A stretch of 42,437 bases of DNA from a virus (IMGVR_UViG_3300046010_013285:1-42437); one strand, 5' to 3'; numbered from the stretch's first letter, positions 8,130 through 14,930 are shown. Notes: generated from the letters alone by a model not told the origin. Program-made: numbers and translations.

Positions 8130-8622
8130 AAGAAGGTTTTGGTAAGTTGGGAGCTAATGTTATGTAAGGGTCCTTGTTTGTAGGAATTACCAATGCACAA
8201 GGAATATATTTGTTGTCAAGCAAATCCCGTACGTGCCTAAAAAGATTTGCTAATTCTGGGTTAATTCTCCAGTAATTAACGCTGCACAAGAAGTACCTCA
8301 TCACGCAAGTACCCATTGCAATTAAACAGATATTTTCTCTCTGTTTTTTAGTAAGTCCGTCATCAAACGGTCTTTGTCTTTCCAAAATGTCGTCTCTATG
8401 TAAACCAGTTCTCTCTTGAATTATCTCAATCAATGCTGATTTACCAATACCAAATTCCCCAGTTACTATCAGTTGAAAACGCTGGTTTTGACTTGAGTTT
8501 TGCTTTTGTGTCACCAAACTATCGCATAGATCATCTAGCCAATAATCATCAAGTATGATATGCTCAGGGTATTCAGAAGATAAGACTTCTAAGCGTTTTA
8601 AAATTGAGTTAAGATGCTGCAT
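8113..8622 (-). CDS. Core-deleted paralogue of the membrane ATPase
   Basis: 169 aa, related to the 523-aa neighbour at both ends. Residues 8-65 ('YPEHIILDDYWLDDLCDS' then Walker A 'GEFGIGKS' at 55-62) match the neighbour's 185-236, and residues 95-160 ('RENICLIAMG', 'LLDNKYIPCALVIPT') match its region after Walker B. The N-terminal TM anchors and about 130 residues containing Walker B are missing. It can bind a nucleotide at best. The frame is intact and it overlaps both neighbours, so it is probably a working regulatory or decoy subunit, not debris. Confidence 0.65.
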   Translation of the reverse strand: MQHLNSILKRLEVLSSEYPEHIILDDYWLDDLCDSLVTQKQNSSQNQRFQLIVTGEFGIGKSALIEIIQERTGLHRDDILERQRPFDDGLTKKQRENICLIAMGTCVMRYFLCSVNYWRINPELANLFRHVRDLLDNKYIPCALVIPTNKDPYITLAPNLPKPSYAASY

Positions 8623-8896
8623 AAAGACCTACCATGACTGCAAATAGAACTAAACCACCAAAGATGTAAATAGGGGCAAACCCCACTAAAGTTAAGTTTT
8701 TACTCATTACTCCGTGATATCTGTGGTATAACCCTAACCAATTATTAAAACCAGCAACTAGTATGAGTAAGAGTCCTAAAAGAATCAGTGCGATCGCACC
8801 GCCGGCAGTAGAAGGATAAGCTTTTATTAAAAAGCCTAAAAGCTGGAAAGTTGCATACCCACAAAATAATAACCCACCGTACGATAGTCTATTCAT
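8609..8896 (-). CDS. Small membrane protein, three TM segments
   Basis: 95 aa with three hydrophobic segments (about 7-25, 32-50, 70-92) and a short basic loop ('YHRYHGVMSKN'). No family recognised. Its stop overlaps the start of the small ATPase paralogue by 14 bp, tying it to the ATPases. Confidence 0.55.
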   Translation of the reverse strand: MNRLSYGGLLFCGYATFQLLGFLIKAYPSTAGGAIALILLGLLLILVAGFNNWLGLYHRYHGVMSKNLTLVGFAPIYIFGGLVLFAVMVGLYAAS

Positions 8897-8901
8897 CTTT
8901 T

Positions 8902-9081
8902 TTAATCCTTGAAAATCAACAATTGAGAAATTTGGAATGCTTTATCTATAAGCGTTTGCTCCTCCGGGGTGCGCGATCGCGTTCGGTCATTGATTATTAT
9001 TTGAGCGCAATCTTCAGCCATTTGTCTGGACAAACCTCTGATTTCAAAAGCACATATATAAGCTTCTTTTAGTTCATTCAT
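8902..9081 (-). CDS. Small hypothetical protein (59 aa)
   Basis: 59 aa from the ATG at 9081, which is preceded at a good distance (6 nt) by AGGAGG lying inside the upstream 31-aa gene; a GTG at 9084 is a weaker alternative. The sequence is helical and charged ('MAEDCAQIIINDRTRS') and no family is recognised. Confidence 0.5.
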   Translation of the reverse strand: MNELKEAYICAFEIRGLSRQMAEDCAQIIINDRTRSRTPEEQTLIDKAFQISQLLIFKD

Positions 9082-9084
9082 CAC

Positions 9085-9180
9085 TTACCTCCTCATGTCG
9101 TATTGCAAATACAAAATCATACCTAAGAACAATGCAATCAGTAATATTGTGATTACACTTTTGATATCTGTTACTGGCAT
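9085..9180 (-). CDS. 31-aa single-TM peptide
   Basis: A 31-aa frame, MPVTDIKS followed by a hydrophobic segment (about 9-26) and ending QYDMRR. It exactly fills the gap between the genes starting at 9081 and ending at 9182, and its last codons supply the ribosome site of the next gene. Small membrane subunits of this size are common in phage and conjugation operons; role unknown. Confidence 0.5.
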   Translation of the reverse strand: MPVTDIKSVITILLIALFLGMILYLQYDMRR

Positions 9181-9181
9181 T

Positions 9182-9664
9182 TTAATCTCTCTCCTTACTT
9201 GCTAAATCAAATACATTTGCACATCCAAAAGCCAATTCGCTACCAACGACAAATACTCCACAAAGAACCCTTAAGAACATAGCAGAAGGGTTACCTAACT
9301 GCTTCAAATTAATTTGATAATCAGTCCAAAATGTGTAGGATGCTACAAGCAAAAAAATTATTAATCCTACAAAGAAAACTGTATCAAATATCTTCTTTAC
9401 TTCCTGATCTGCTTTAGGCTTTGTTAACACTTTGATTAGCATTTTAGGGTCAAATATAACCGTTGTTACTGACAATTCAATCCCCAAAATCAAAGCCACT
9501 GCTACAGCACTTGCAAATATTCTTTGCCAATATTCCGCACTCTTTAATAAGTCGTAAAAGTAAGGGTAGAGGGTGTACGCATTATATAAAAGCACGCCCC
9601 AACCAACCTTATTAAAGAATTGGAATAGGGTAGCGTCTGCCTCACTATTCCGTTTAAAAATCAT
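9182..9664 (-). CDS. Multi-TM membrane protein
   Basis: 160 aa with about four hydrophobic segments (near 20-38, 48-68, 92-112, 128-150) and a charged loop ('KPKADQEVKK') between the second and third. No family recognised. It belongs to the membrane operon and is a candidate channel or scaffold for the ATPase. Confidence 0.55.
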   Translation of the reverse strand: MIFKRNSEADATLFQFFNKVGWGVLLYNAYTLYPYFYDLLKSAEYWQRIFASAVAVALILGIELSVTTVIFDPKMLIKVLTKPKADQEVKKIFDTVFFVGLIIFLLVASYTFWTDYQINLKQLGNPSAMFLRVLCGVFVVGSELAFGCANVFDLASKERD

Positions 9665-9678
9665 CTAAATACCTCCTT

Positions 9679-9885
9679 TTAAAACACTGGAGAAACTACA
9701 TAGAAACCATTAACTTCCAGAACATCTTTTGCGTCCATCTTGTCTTTTGTCCAATATTCAGCTTGCATTTCAGCAGCAATCCTGTTCGCCTCTTCAAAAT
9801 CTATGGGATATTCCAGCAACTCTTGATTAGGCTCAGGTCCATAGCCTTGATAAATGATTTGATACTTTCTTTGGCTGTCTTTCAT
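9679..9885 (-). CDS. Small acidic protein (68 aa)
   Basis: 68 aa, rich in Glu and Tyr, with the pattern strand-loop-helix ('YQIIYQGYGPEP', 'FEEANRIAAEMQAEYW') and strand again. It resembles small cytosolic phage or plasmid accessory proteins, but no family is recognised. The start is preceded by aggagaaaacc. Confidence 0.5.
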   Translation of the reverse strand: MKDSQRKYQIIYQGYGPEPNQELLEYPIDFEEANRIAAEMQAEYWTKDKMDAKDVLEVNGFYVVSPVF

Positions 9886-9899
9886 TTGGTTTTCTCCTA

Positions 9900-10337
9900 T
9901 TATGAAAATATTTCCTTCGCTTGTACGTCGTAAACTGTTTGAAACCCGTCTAGATTGACTTGAGTTTCCGCTGCTCCCAGTTGATACCTAGACACAGCTT
10001 TACCGTGATTAGCCTGGATACTTCTTAAGCGTTCATCAACTTGCATCACTTTCTGCGTGTGCTGAACATTTATTTCATGAAGCCTCACCAACTGGTCCAT
10101 CTGCTGACTTCTGCTAGTTGCGATATCTTTAGCCAATGCCAACTGGGCTTCTATTTCCCCAGTGTTTCTAGCTTCTTGAAGGACTTGTTGAGCGGAAACT
10201 CCTGCCGGCAACTTCATGGTTTCCTTGATTCTGGTTAGTGATGCACCCATGTCGCCAATTTTTGTGATATCAGTACCGAGTCCAGTTAATTGTGTCTTTT
10301 CTTGAGTTGCGAGTCCTGCAAAGATATTGTCAAACAT
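9900..10337 (-). CDS. Helical, coiled-coil-prone protein (145 aa)
   Basis: 145 aa, almost entirely predicted helix, rich in Ala, Gln and Thr, with no Cys and no TM ('EIEAQLALAKDIATSRSQQMDQLVRLHEINVQ'; residues about 60-115 look like a coiled coil). Its 5' end overlaps the previous gene by 52 bp. A structural or scaffolding role within the membrane machine is plausible. Confidence 0.55.
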   Translation of the reverse strand: MFDNIFAGLATQEKTQLTGLGTDITKIGDMGASLTRIKETMKLPAGVSAQQVLQEARNTGEIEAQLALAKDIATSRSQQMDQLVRLHEINVQHTQKVMQVDERLRSIQANHGKAVSRYQLGAAETQVNLDGFQTVYDVQAKEIFS

Positions 10338-10651
10338 TGTTTATGCTCCTGGTTATTTGATTTGTTAATGCTTAAAAATGCACAGAGAATTAAAGTTAAA
10401 GTCGCCAAGCCTAAAAAGGTAATGGTCATGGCATTTGTCATTTTGGCTTCGTCGCTTATGCGTTGCTCTAACTCTGATTTGAGACGACGATCTTGGTCCT
10501 TGTGATAGTCCGACGAAACTATCAACTTGTCAATTGCACTGAGGGCTGGAGTTCCTTTTAAGTGAAATTCACCGCTGGGCTTGTACGTAAGTTCCACTGG
10601 TTGTGGAACGATTACTTCCTCCTGTATTTCTAGGTGGCTGGGAAATTGCAT
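10286..10651 (-). CDS. Single-TM protein (121 aa)
   Basis: 121 aa: a soluble Pro/Val-rich N-terminus, a charged helix (about 46-70), then one TM segment (about 73-92, 'TITFLGLATLTLILCAFL') and a short tail. It overlaps both neighbours (82 bp upstream, 52 bp downstream), which is unusually dense. No family recognised. Confidence 0.5.
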   Translation of the reverse strand: MQFPSHLEIQEEVIVPQPVELTYKPSGEFHLKGTPALSAIDKLIVSSDYHKDQDRRLKSELEQRISDEAKMTNAMTITFLGLATLTLILCAFLSINKSNNQEHKQCLTISLQDSQLKKRHN

Positions 10652-10748
10652 AAATTACTATTCCTGATACTACGAGAAACTGAATAAATACCGCTACGAT
10701 CATCCAATTAGACGGCTTCAAAATTGATGATATCTTCAAAAGCCTCAT
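10569..10748 (-). CDS. Single-TM small protein
   Basis: The frame from the ATG at 10748 gives 59 aa with one TM segment followed by a Ser/Thr/Gly-rich tail ('PPRNTGGSNRSTTSGTY'). Longer (10811) and shorter (10703) starts exist; 10703 would begin just after the stop of the upstream gene. No clear ribosome site decides. The middle start is a compromise. Confidence 0.4.
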   Translation of the reverse strand: MRLLKISSILKPSNWMIVAVFIQFLVVSGIVIYAISQPPRNTGGSNRSTTSGTYVQAQR

Positions 10749-11277
10749 CGAAGATTGATCCAATCTGTTGGCGAAAGGATGCAGACTGATTTGTGTATCC
10801 CTCCAACTCACTGGACACTTTAGCGATAATATTGGGGTTAATTTGTTGGCAGCGTTGCATAATTTTAGCCGTTACCGCACTCTCAACTCTTCCACAGTTG
10901 CTATCGAATACTTGGATGATTTCTTTAGTTTCAGATTCAACCGCTGTTTTCAAGTTCTGAACAGCAGGTCTTAAGGCTTCAACACCATTTGTATTGGGTG
11001 CATTGGTGTTACTAATTTCGCTTTTTTTACCCTTCTTTTTGGGTTCTGTTGTAGCTAATTGAGCATCATTGTTAATGACAGCAGGTAAGTTATTGGATTT
11101 ATCCACTTCTTCGGCAATAAATCTAGCAGTAGCTTCATCAAATGTGTTAGCTTCTGCGTTGTAAATACTAGCCAAATTAATTCCCACTTCATTAGCGATA
11201 GACTCAGCTTTTACTGCTAATTGTTCATCAGAAATGGGATTCTTTAGATACTGCTTAATCAAATCAAATACGTTCAT
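10708..11277 (-). CDS. Soluble helical protein (189 aa)
   Basis: 189 aa, Ala/Asn/Glu-rich: a helical N-terminal part (1-70), a basic low-complexity linker with 'PKKKGKKSE' and an Asn/Thr stretch (about 78-98), and a helical C-terminal part. No family recognised. The linker and absence of TM suggest a cytosolic adaptor of the membrane machine. Its start overlaps the end of the preceding gene (11264) by 14 bp. Confidence 0.5.
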   Translation of the reverse strand: MNVFDLIKQYLKNPISDEQLAVKAESIANEVGINLASIYNAEANTFDEATARFIAEEVDKSNNLPAVINNDAQLATTEPKKKGKKSEISNTNAPNTNGVEALRPAVQNLKTAVESETKEIIQVFDSNCGRVESAVTAKIMQRCQQINPNIIAKVSSELEGYTNQSASFRQQIGSIFDEAFEDIINFEAV

Positions 11278-11425
11278 AATTAGCTCCTGTAACTCCTATC
11301 ATTTGTTGAATTTCTTTCTTTGCTTTAGCGTTAAATGCGTTAAAACCAGGTCTTGCGTGCCACTCAGTGTAACTACCATCGGGCTCTAGCTTGCGGACTA
11401 CAACTAATACTTCAATGTTTTGCAT
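11264..11425 (-). CDS. Small strand-rich protein (53 aa)
   Basis: 53 aa (starts MQNIEVLVVVRKLEPDGS). The ATG at 11425 was chosen because GAGG lies 6 nt upstream; an in-frame ATG at 11449 would overlap the previous gene more. The protein looks like one beta sheet followed by a helix and is not recognised. Confidence 0.5.
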   Translation of the reverse strand: MQNIEVLVVVRKLEPDGSYTEWHARPGFNAFNAKAKKEIQQMIGVTGANYERI

Positions 11426-11537
11426 TAACCACCTCAGATTGTGGAACATTAATGTTATTAGCTAATAGCCATGAACACGGGGGAATTGTTAATAATAAAA
11501 AAACAACAATTATGGCTTCTAACTTAGATCTAAACAT
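11412..11537 (-). CDS. 41-aa peptide with signal-like N-terminus
   Basis: A 41-aa frame with a short basic start (MFRSKLEA), a hydrophobic core (about 9-27) containing one Cys, and a polar tail. AAGGAGA sits 5 nt before the ATG, and the start overlaps the stop of the HTH gene by 8 bp. It reads as a small exported or membrane-tethered peptide; a lipoprotein is possible but no good lipobox is seen. Confidence 0.5.
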   Translation of the reverse strand: MFRSKLEAIIVVFLLLTIPPCSWLLANNINVPQSEVVNAKH

Positions 11538-11814
11538 TGCTATCTCCTTGGTTGATTTGCTTTAGTCCTGATTCAATCATTTTTTCTTTTCCTTTAAAGT
11601 TCTTGTACTTACGCAATAACGTTTGTACTTCTTTTAAGTAGTTGACTTCTTTGTCAGTAAGTGGGCTACCGTTTAACTGGTTTGTTACTGGGTCAATAAA
11701 AGAACTAAATGAACTTAAATACTGAACTGCAACTTTTAAATATCGCTGTACCTGTCTTTCTCCTACTCCTAAGCGGTTTCCCGCTTCTTTACGACTTAAC
11801 TTTGGTAGATTCAT
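11530..11814 (-). CDS. Small HTH protein heading the membrane operon
   Basis: 94 aa. Residues 6-28 ('LSRKEAGNRLGVGERQVQRYL') form a clear helix-turn-helix of the kind in small phage/plasmid regulators; the rest is helical and basic. It is the first gene after a good promoter (11863-11891) and three copies of a 7-bp motif just downstream of the -10 (11833-11859), so it may control its own operon. Confidence 0.65.
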   Translation of the reverse strand: MNLPKLSRKEAGNRLGVGERQVQRYLKVAVQYLSSFSSFIDPVTNQLNGSPLTDKEVNYLKEVQTLLRKYKNFKGKEKMIESGLKQINQGDSNV

Positions 11815-11832
11815 CTCATATCTTTTTCTGTC

Positions 11833-11891
11833 TCATGTCCGGGTCATGTCTGGTATGTCCTCAATATAAAACCCCTCCAATAGAGCGTCAA
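11833..11891 (-). promoter_or_regulatory. Sigma70-type promoter with triple repeat operator
   Basis: On the minus strand TTGACG (11886-11891) and TATATT (11863-11868) are exactly 17 bp apart. Just downstream lie three tandem TCATGTC/GTATGTC-like motifs (11833-11839, 11844-11850, 11853-11859; minus strand GACATGA-type), about one helical turn apart. They probably bind the operon's HTH protein. Confidence 0.7.
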
Positions 11892-11940
11892 TAGATATCT
11901 GGTAAATCCCATAAATCATTGACTTCTATTTAAAGGGGTG

Positions 11941-12183
11941 TTACACTAGCAAGTTTTTTTTGAACATGACCACAGCCCAGTCTGGGATGTTGTCTTTATA
12001 AAACCAAGCTTGGATTGTGGATAATGTTGGCGGCTGAATCCCAGTCCCTTGATAGTATTCGTTGATTTTCCTGTCAATGTAATTAATACAGAAATTCTGG
12101 TATCCGTGGCATTCTGGGGAAAAACCAGCTTTTTTCGCTTCTTGTTTAGGCAAAATGTCCTCAATCACCTTAACTCGTGCCAT
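11941..12183 (-). CDS. Small hypothetical protein (80 aa)
   Basis: 80 aa: a basic N-terminus (MARVKVIEDILPKQEAKK) followed by an aromatic-rich part ('INEYYQGTG', 'IQAWFYKDNIPDWAVVMF'). CAGGAGC lies upstream of the ATG. It is divergent from the RHH gene at 12315 and may belong to the same regulatory unit. No family recognised. Confidence 0.5.
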   Translation of the reverse strand: MARVKVIEDILPKQEAKKAGFSPECHGYQNFCINYIDRKINEYYQGTGIQPPTLSTIQAWFYKDNIPDWAVVMFKKNLLV

Positions 12184-12213
12184 AATTTATTAGCTCCTGT
12201 GTACGGGGTCAAT

Positions 12214-12292
12214 ATCCTCCTAGTTGGTTTCAGCTTCTAGGAGGATTTAAAATAAAAATAGCATATTCCGCTATTAGTGTGCTATTAGTAAA
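12214..12292. promoter_or_regulatory. Divergent intergenic region with inverted and direct repeats
   Basis: Between the divergent starts at 12183 and 12315 lie a 10-bp perfect inverted repeat (atcctcctag at 12214-12223 with ctaggaggat at 12237-12246) and a direct repeat 'gctattagt' (about 12272-12292). This is the usual place for operators of the flanking RHH protein, or for a partition site. Confidence 0.45.
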
Positions 12293-12314
12293 AGAAGAAT
12301 ATTTAGGTGAATGA

Positions 12315-12692
12315 ATGACTAAACGTGAAAAACCAGAAACAAGAGAGCAATTGCAAGCTGATATTGCAGCCCATCCTGATCGAGGCATGATCAACGGTCG
12401 CAAAGTTGTAGACGATGCTAGACGGGAAGTACGCGCTAAAGTCCCTGCTGAACTTAAGCGTAAACTTTTAAGAGTGATTGCTTGCTATGGCGTAGGGATG
12501 AATGAAGGACTGGAAATGGCGATCGCATCCCTTTGGAGACAGGAACAGCAAGTAGTGAAACTACATGAGCAAGAGAAAGCCCAAGAATTTGGAGTCTCTG
12601 AGAAAGACATCCAGATTAAAGAATTTGGACATTACAAAGCCGTAGGACGGCAAAAGAGACTAAATTTAACCAGTAGAGAAGCCAATGAGTAA
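12315..12692 (+). CDS. RHH-like DNA-binding protein
   Basis: 125 aa. The central segment 'KVPAELKRKLLRVIACYGVGMNEGLEMAI' (about 43-72) has the strand-helix-helix pattern of ribbon-helix-helix proteins used by plasmids for copy control or partition; the flanks are charged. First gene of a four-gene rightward cassette with overlapping starts, divergent from the 80-aa gene at 12183. A plasmid regulatory role is inferred; a phage-type regulator is also possible. Confidence 0.5.
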   Translation: MTKREKPETREQLQADIAAHPDRGMINGRKVVDDARREVRAKVPAELKRKLLRVIACYGVGMNEGLEMAIASLWRQEQQVVKLHEQEKAQEFGVSEKDIQIKEFGHYKAVGRQKRLNLTSREANE

Positions 12693-13173
12693 AATTTTAT
12701 TCTTAGATTTAGATGGTACAGTGAGGCAAACTAAATCAGGGGCAACATTTATTAACGACCCTTACGATCAAGAATTAATACCTGGGGTAGGAGAAGCGAT
12801 AACCCGATATTCAGACTGGACCATTGTAGGAGTAATTAACCAAGAAGGTGTAGAAGCGCGTAAAAAGACATTAAATAGCTGCATCAAAGAACAAATGTAC
12901 ACAATGCAACTACTCCCACAACTACAATGTATTAATTTCTGTACTACTTTTGACGGTAGCAATGGGTATAGATGCTATCCACACGGAAATGTAGTTAATT
13001 TAAAGCCAGGGCGCAATTATCGTAAACCTTCCCCAAGTATGCTTATACAGTTCATTGAAGACTGCTGTTCATTGCCATTGGAAGATGCTTTAATGGTGGG
13101 AGACAGGGTAGAAGATGAGCAATGCGCCAAAAACGCTGGGATTAATTTTATTTGGGCTAACGATTGGAGGTAA
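12685..13173 (+). CDS. HAD-family phosphatase
   Basis: 162 aa with HAD motif I 'DLDGT' (D8, D10), motif III 'RKPSPSM' (about 113-119) and motif IV 'GDRVEDEQ' (D140, D144). Motif II is unusual: 'VGVINQEG' has no Ser/Thr in the usual place. It most resembles the histidinol-phosphatase/heptose bisphosphatase and polynucleotide-kinase-3'-phosphatase branch (HAD IIIA). On a phage or plasmid a nucleic-acid end phosphatase is attractive but unproven. It overlaps the RHH gene by 8 bp (ATGAGTAA). Confidence 0.75.
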   Translation: MSKILFLDLDGTVRQTKSGATFINDPYDQELIPGVGEAITRYSDWTIVGVINQEGVEARKKTLNSCIKEQMYTMQLLPQLQCINFCTTFDGSNGYRCYPHGNVVNLKPGRNYRKPSPSMLIQFIEDCCSLPLEDALMVGDRVEDEQCAKNAGINFIWANDWR

Positions 13174-13175
13174 GT

Positions 13176-13397
13176 ATGTGGAAAATTCCTTTGTTAAGTG
13201 TTTTACAGTATTTAGAGTCTGACTGCAACGACTTTGACTTATATGATTTAGCAAAAGTCTTAGAAGCCTTAGCACTTATTTCTGCTAGTGAAATATTAGC
13301 CGATGAACTTGAGCAAGCAGCGAAAGATTACCGCAGCGGCAGCTATTCCTATAAAGCATTACAAGAATTGATAATGAGGATTGCTAGTTATGAGTAA
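13176..13397 (+). CDS. Small acidic helical protein (73 aa)
   Basis: 73 aa from the ATG at 13176, chosen because GGAGG ends 5 nt upstream. It begins MWKIPLLSVL and is strongly acidic and helical ('DCNDFDLYDLAKVLEAL', 'ASEILADELEQAAKDY'). It ends in an ATGAGTAA overlap with the next gene. No function recognised. Confidence 0.5.
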   Translation: MWKIPLLSVLQYLESDCNDFDLYDLAKVLEALALISASEILADELEQAAKDYRSGSYSYKALQELIMRIASYE

Positions 13398-13884
13398 TAT
13401 GTATCCTGAACTTTGGGTGCGGGCTGTCTGTGTCAAGCTATACGATAGCCCCATCTGCGATCGCACTTGGGGGAAATACAAGCATATTTGCAAAGTTCCT
13501 GACGGTCGCAAAACTCCCAATGATAGTGAAGTATTAATTAGCAAAACTCATTGTCAGTGGTTAATGATGTTAGCCTATATTAGGCGTGAACAAAAGCGGG
13601 GTGACAAACCTCCTGTGGGCTGGAAGTCAGGAGTAACTTTGAGACAAATAATCACCCGTTTAAATGAACCTGGAGCTAAATTAGCATTGGATCGAGCAAT
13701 GGGAGACGAAATAATTCTTGAGGGTCTTAAAGGGGCAGACGTACCCTTGTGGTTGAATCATCAGATTGGGCGATCGCCACATATTAAAACCTTGAGGAGG
13801 TGGGCAAAAAAACACGGGCTAGAGTTTCACACTCACCTGCCCGTGCCGACTAAAACATTAGATGCATTTTTGAAGATTGCTTAG
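13390..13884 (+). CDS. Hypothetical protein (164 aa)
   Basis: 164 aa from ATG 13390 (a TTG at 13381 is upstream in frame). It has a Cys/Trp-rich N-terminal part ('AVCVKLYDSPICDRTWGKYKHIC'), 'RREQKRGDKPPVGWKSG', and a C-terminal 'LRRWAKKHGLEFHTHLPVP'. It is not recognised; the basic C-terminus could contact nucleic acid. Last gene of the cassette, followed by a strong terminator. Confidence 0.5.
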   Translation: MSNMYPELWVRAVCVKLYDSPICDRTWGKYKHICKVPDGRKTPNDSEVLISKTHCQWLMMLAYIRREQKRGDKPPVGWKSGVTLRQIITRLNEPGAKLALDRAMGDEIILEGLKGADVPLWLNHQIGRSPHIKTLRRWAKKHGLEFHTHLPVPTKTLDAFLKIA

Positions 13885-13889
13885 ACATT

Positions 13890-13914
13890 ATACCCCATTA
13901 AATGGGGTATTTTT
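13890..13914 (+). terminator. Rho-independent terminator
   Basis: A 10-bp stem (ataccccatt at 13890-13899 with aatggggtat at 13901-13910; 1-nt loop as written, probably a 5-nt loop) followed by TTTT. It ends the 12315-13884 cassette. Confidence 0.85.
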
Positions 13915-13919
13915 ATTAT

Positions 13920-14258
13920 TTAATGCCTTGTATTATTCAGTTGCTCAAGCAAATTTTTCTCTTCATTTATTTTTTGAAAGCCAACTTCTGTATCTTCTAT
14001 TTCAGCCATTTCATTCAAGAATTTTACAAAATCTGGAATCAAACGTAAAGCTTCAAGATTACTTGAATCTTCTATTAATAAATCCACTGAATCAATAAGC
14101 TTTTCAAACTCATGCTGTTGATTCTTATACAACTCAACAGTGGTTTCCCAATCATCATCGTCTGCGGCATTAACGCCATGCTCATCTTCTATCATTTCGT
14201 TTACCCATTCAAGATGAGTTGATAGTCTTGTTTTCAGTCTTTCAAGAATTGCGTTCAT
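13920..14258 (-). CDS. Acidic hypothetical protein (112 aa)
   Basis: 112 aa, very acidic and helical (an Asp run near residue 34, 'NEMAEIEDTEVGFQ'). It lies on the minus strand downstream of nblA and the T5orf172-like gene, separated from them by the hairpin at 14329-14355. No family recognised; an acidic DNA-mimic-like character is only an impression. Confidence 0.5.
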   Translation of the reverse strand: MNAILERLKTRLSTHLEWVNEMIEDEHGVNAADDDDWETTVELYKNQQHEFEKLIDSVDLLIEDSSNLEALRLIPDFVKFLNEMAEIEDTEVGFQKINEEKNLLEQLNNTRH

Positions 14259-14328
14259 ATATTTTTTGCTCAGATGTTAGCTGCAATCATGTTATCATGT
14301 TTATGTACATTCAAGATAAATCCTTGGC

Positions 14329-14355
14329 AAGGAACTAACAGGCAGGTAGTTCCTT
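14329..14355. promoter_or_regulatory. 9-bp inverted repeat
   Basis: aaggaacta (14329-14337) pairs with tagttcctt (14347-14355), loop 9 nt. It lies after the T5orf172-like gene. It lacks a clear T tract, so terminator function is doubtful. Confidence 0.4.
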
Positions 14356-14360
14356 ATTTC

Positions 14361-14627
14361 TTAACAAGTTTGCAGATATTCCAACAACCAATTTAATAGC
14401 TCATTATTTAACTTGAACCATTCATTATTTCTACCAAAAATACTTTTATTCTGCCATAGCATTGAGTGTATTCTTTTCTCAGTAATTTTTTCATTCTGTA
14501 CATTCAGCATGGCAACCATCTTTAACTTTTCACCATTACCTACTTGCAATTGGTTAAGTCGTTTAAGCGGATTATTAGAGATACCAATCTTATATAAGTT
14601 GTTACTAGATTCAATTACGTAAAGCAT
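14361..14627 (-). CDS. T5orf172/Mug113-like GIY-YIG-related protein
   Basis: 88 aa from the ATG at 14627, selected because the family usually begins at 'MLYVI' and a longer frame to 14687 would run into the nblA 3' hairpin. The pattern 'YKIGISNNPLKRLNQLQVGNGEKL' then 'EKRIHSML' and 'EWFKL' is that of the T5orf172 and Mug113 families, relatives of GIY-YIG nucleases common in phages. It follows nblA by 60 bp on the same strand. Enzymatic activity is unknown. Confidence 0.65.
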   Translation of the reverse strand: MLYVIESSNNLYKIGISNNPLKRLNQLQVGNGEKLKMVAMLNVQNEKITEKRIHSMLWQNKSIFGRNNEWFKLNNELLNWLLEYLQTC

Positions 14628-14640
14628 ATAAACACATAAG

Positions 14641-14680
14641 TTAGTCCCACAAAAAATATAACAGCAAACAGTGGGACTAA
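14641..14680 (-). terminator. Stem-loop downstream of nblA
   Basis: A 10-bp perfect stem (ttagtcccac at 14641-14650 with gtgggactaa at 14671-14680) with a 20-nt loop begins 8 nt after the nblA stop. The T-rich segment is in the loop and not after the stem on the minus strand, so it may be an RNA-stability element instead of a terminator. Confidence 0.45.
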
Positions 14681-14687
14681 AAACCAA

Positions 14688-14867
14688 TTATGGGATATAG
14701 CTAATTCCCCACTGATGTCCTAAAAGTTCAATGTAAGCTGCCCTTTGAGTTTGATATTGCTTGAACAAATTAATCAAAAATTCTTGTGCTTGTTCCCGCG
14801 ACATTTGCCTTACTTGAACTTCAAAAGCAGCTAACTGAAACTGCTGATCAATTGATAATTCAGCCAT
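14688..14867 (-). CDS. nblA: NblA-like phycobilisome degradation protein
   Basis: 59 aa. 'LSIDQQFQLAAFEVQVRQMS' (4-23), 'EQAQEFLINLFKQY' and 'AAYIELLGHQWGI' (44-55) follow the NblA pattern almost without gaps, including the Phe and Gln of the first helix, 'QAQEFL' and the C-terminal 'LLxHQWGI'. NblA binds phycobilisomes and brings them to Clp proteolysis during nutrient stress; several freshwater cyanophages carry it, probably to dismantle host antennae during infection. AAGGA precedes the ATG and a candidate promoter lies at 14894-14922. Normal length, all conserved segments present. Confidence 0.9.
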   Translation of the reverse strand: MAELSIDQQFQLAAFEVQVRQMSREQAQEFLINLFKQYQTQRAAYIELLGHQWGISYIP

Positions 14868-14893
14868 AATATTAATCCTTGAAACTACTAATT

Positions 14894-14922
14894 ATTATTG
14901 CAGATATTTTCATTGTTGCCAA
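14894..14922 (-). promoter_or_regulatory. Candidate nblA promoter
   Basis: On the minus strand TTGGCA (14917-14922) and AATAAT (14894-14899) are spaced exactly 17 bp and sit 27 bp before the nblA ATG. Five of six bases match at each box. Confidence 0.5.
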
Positions 14923-14930
14923 TTGAATAA

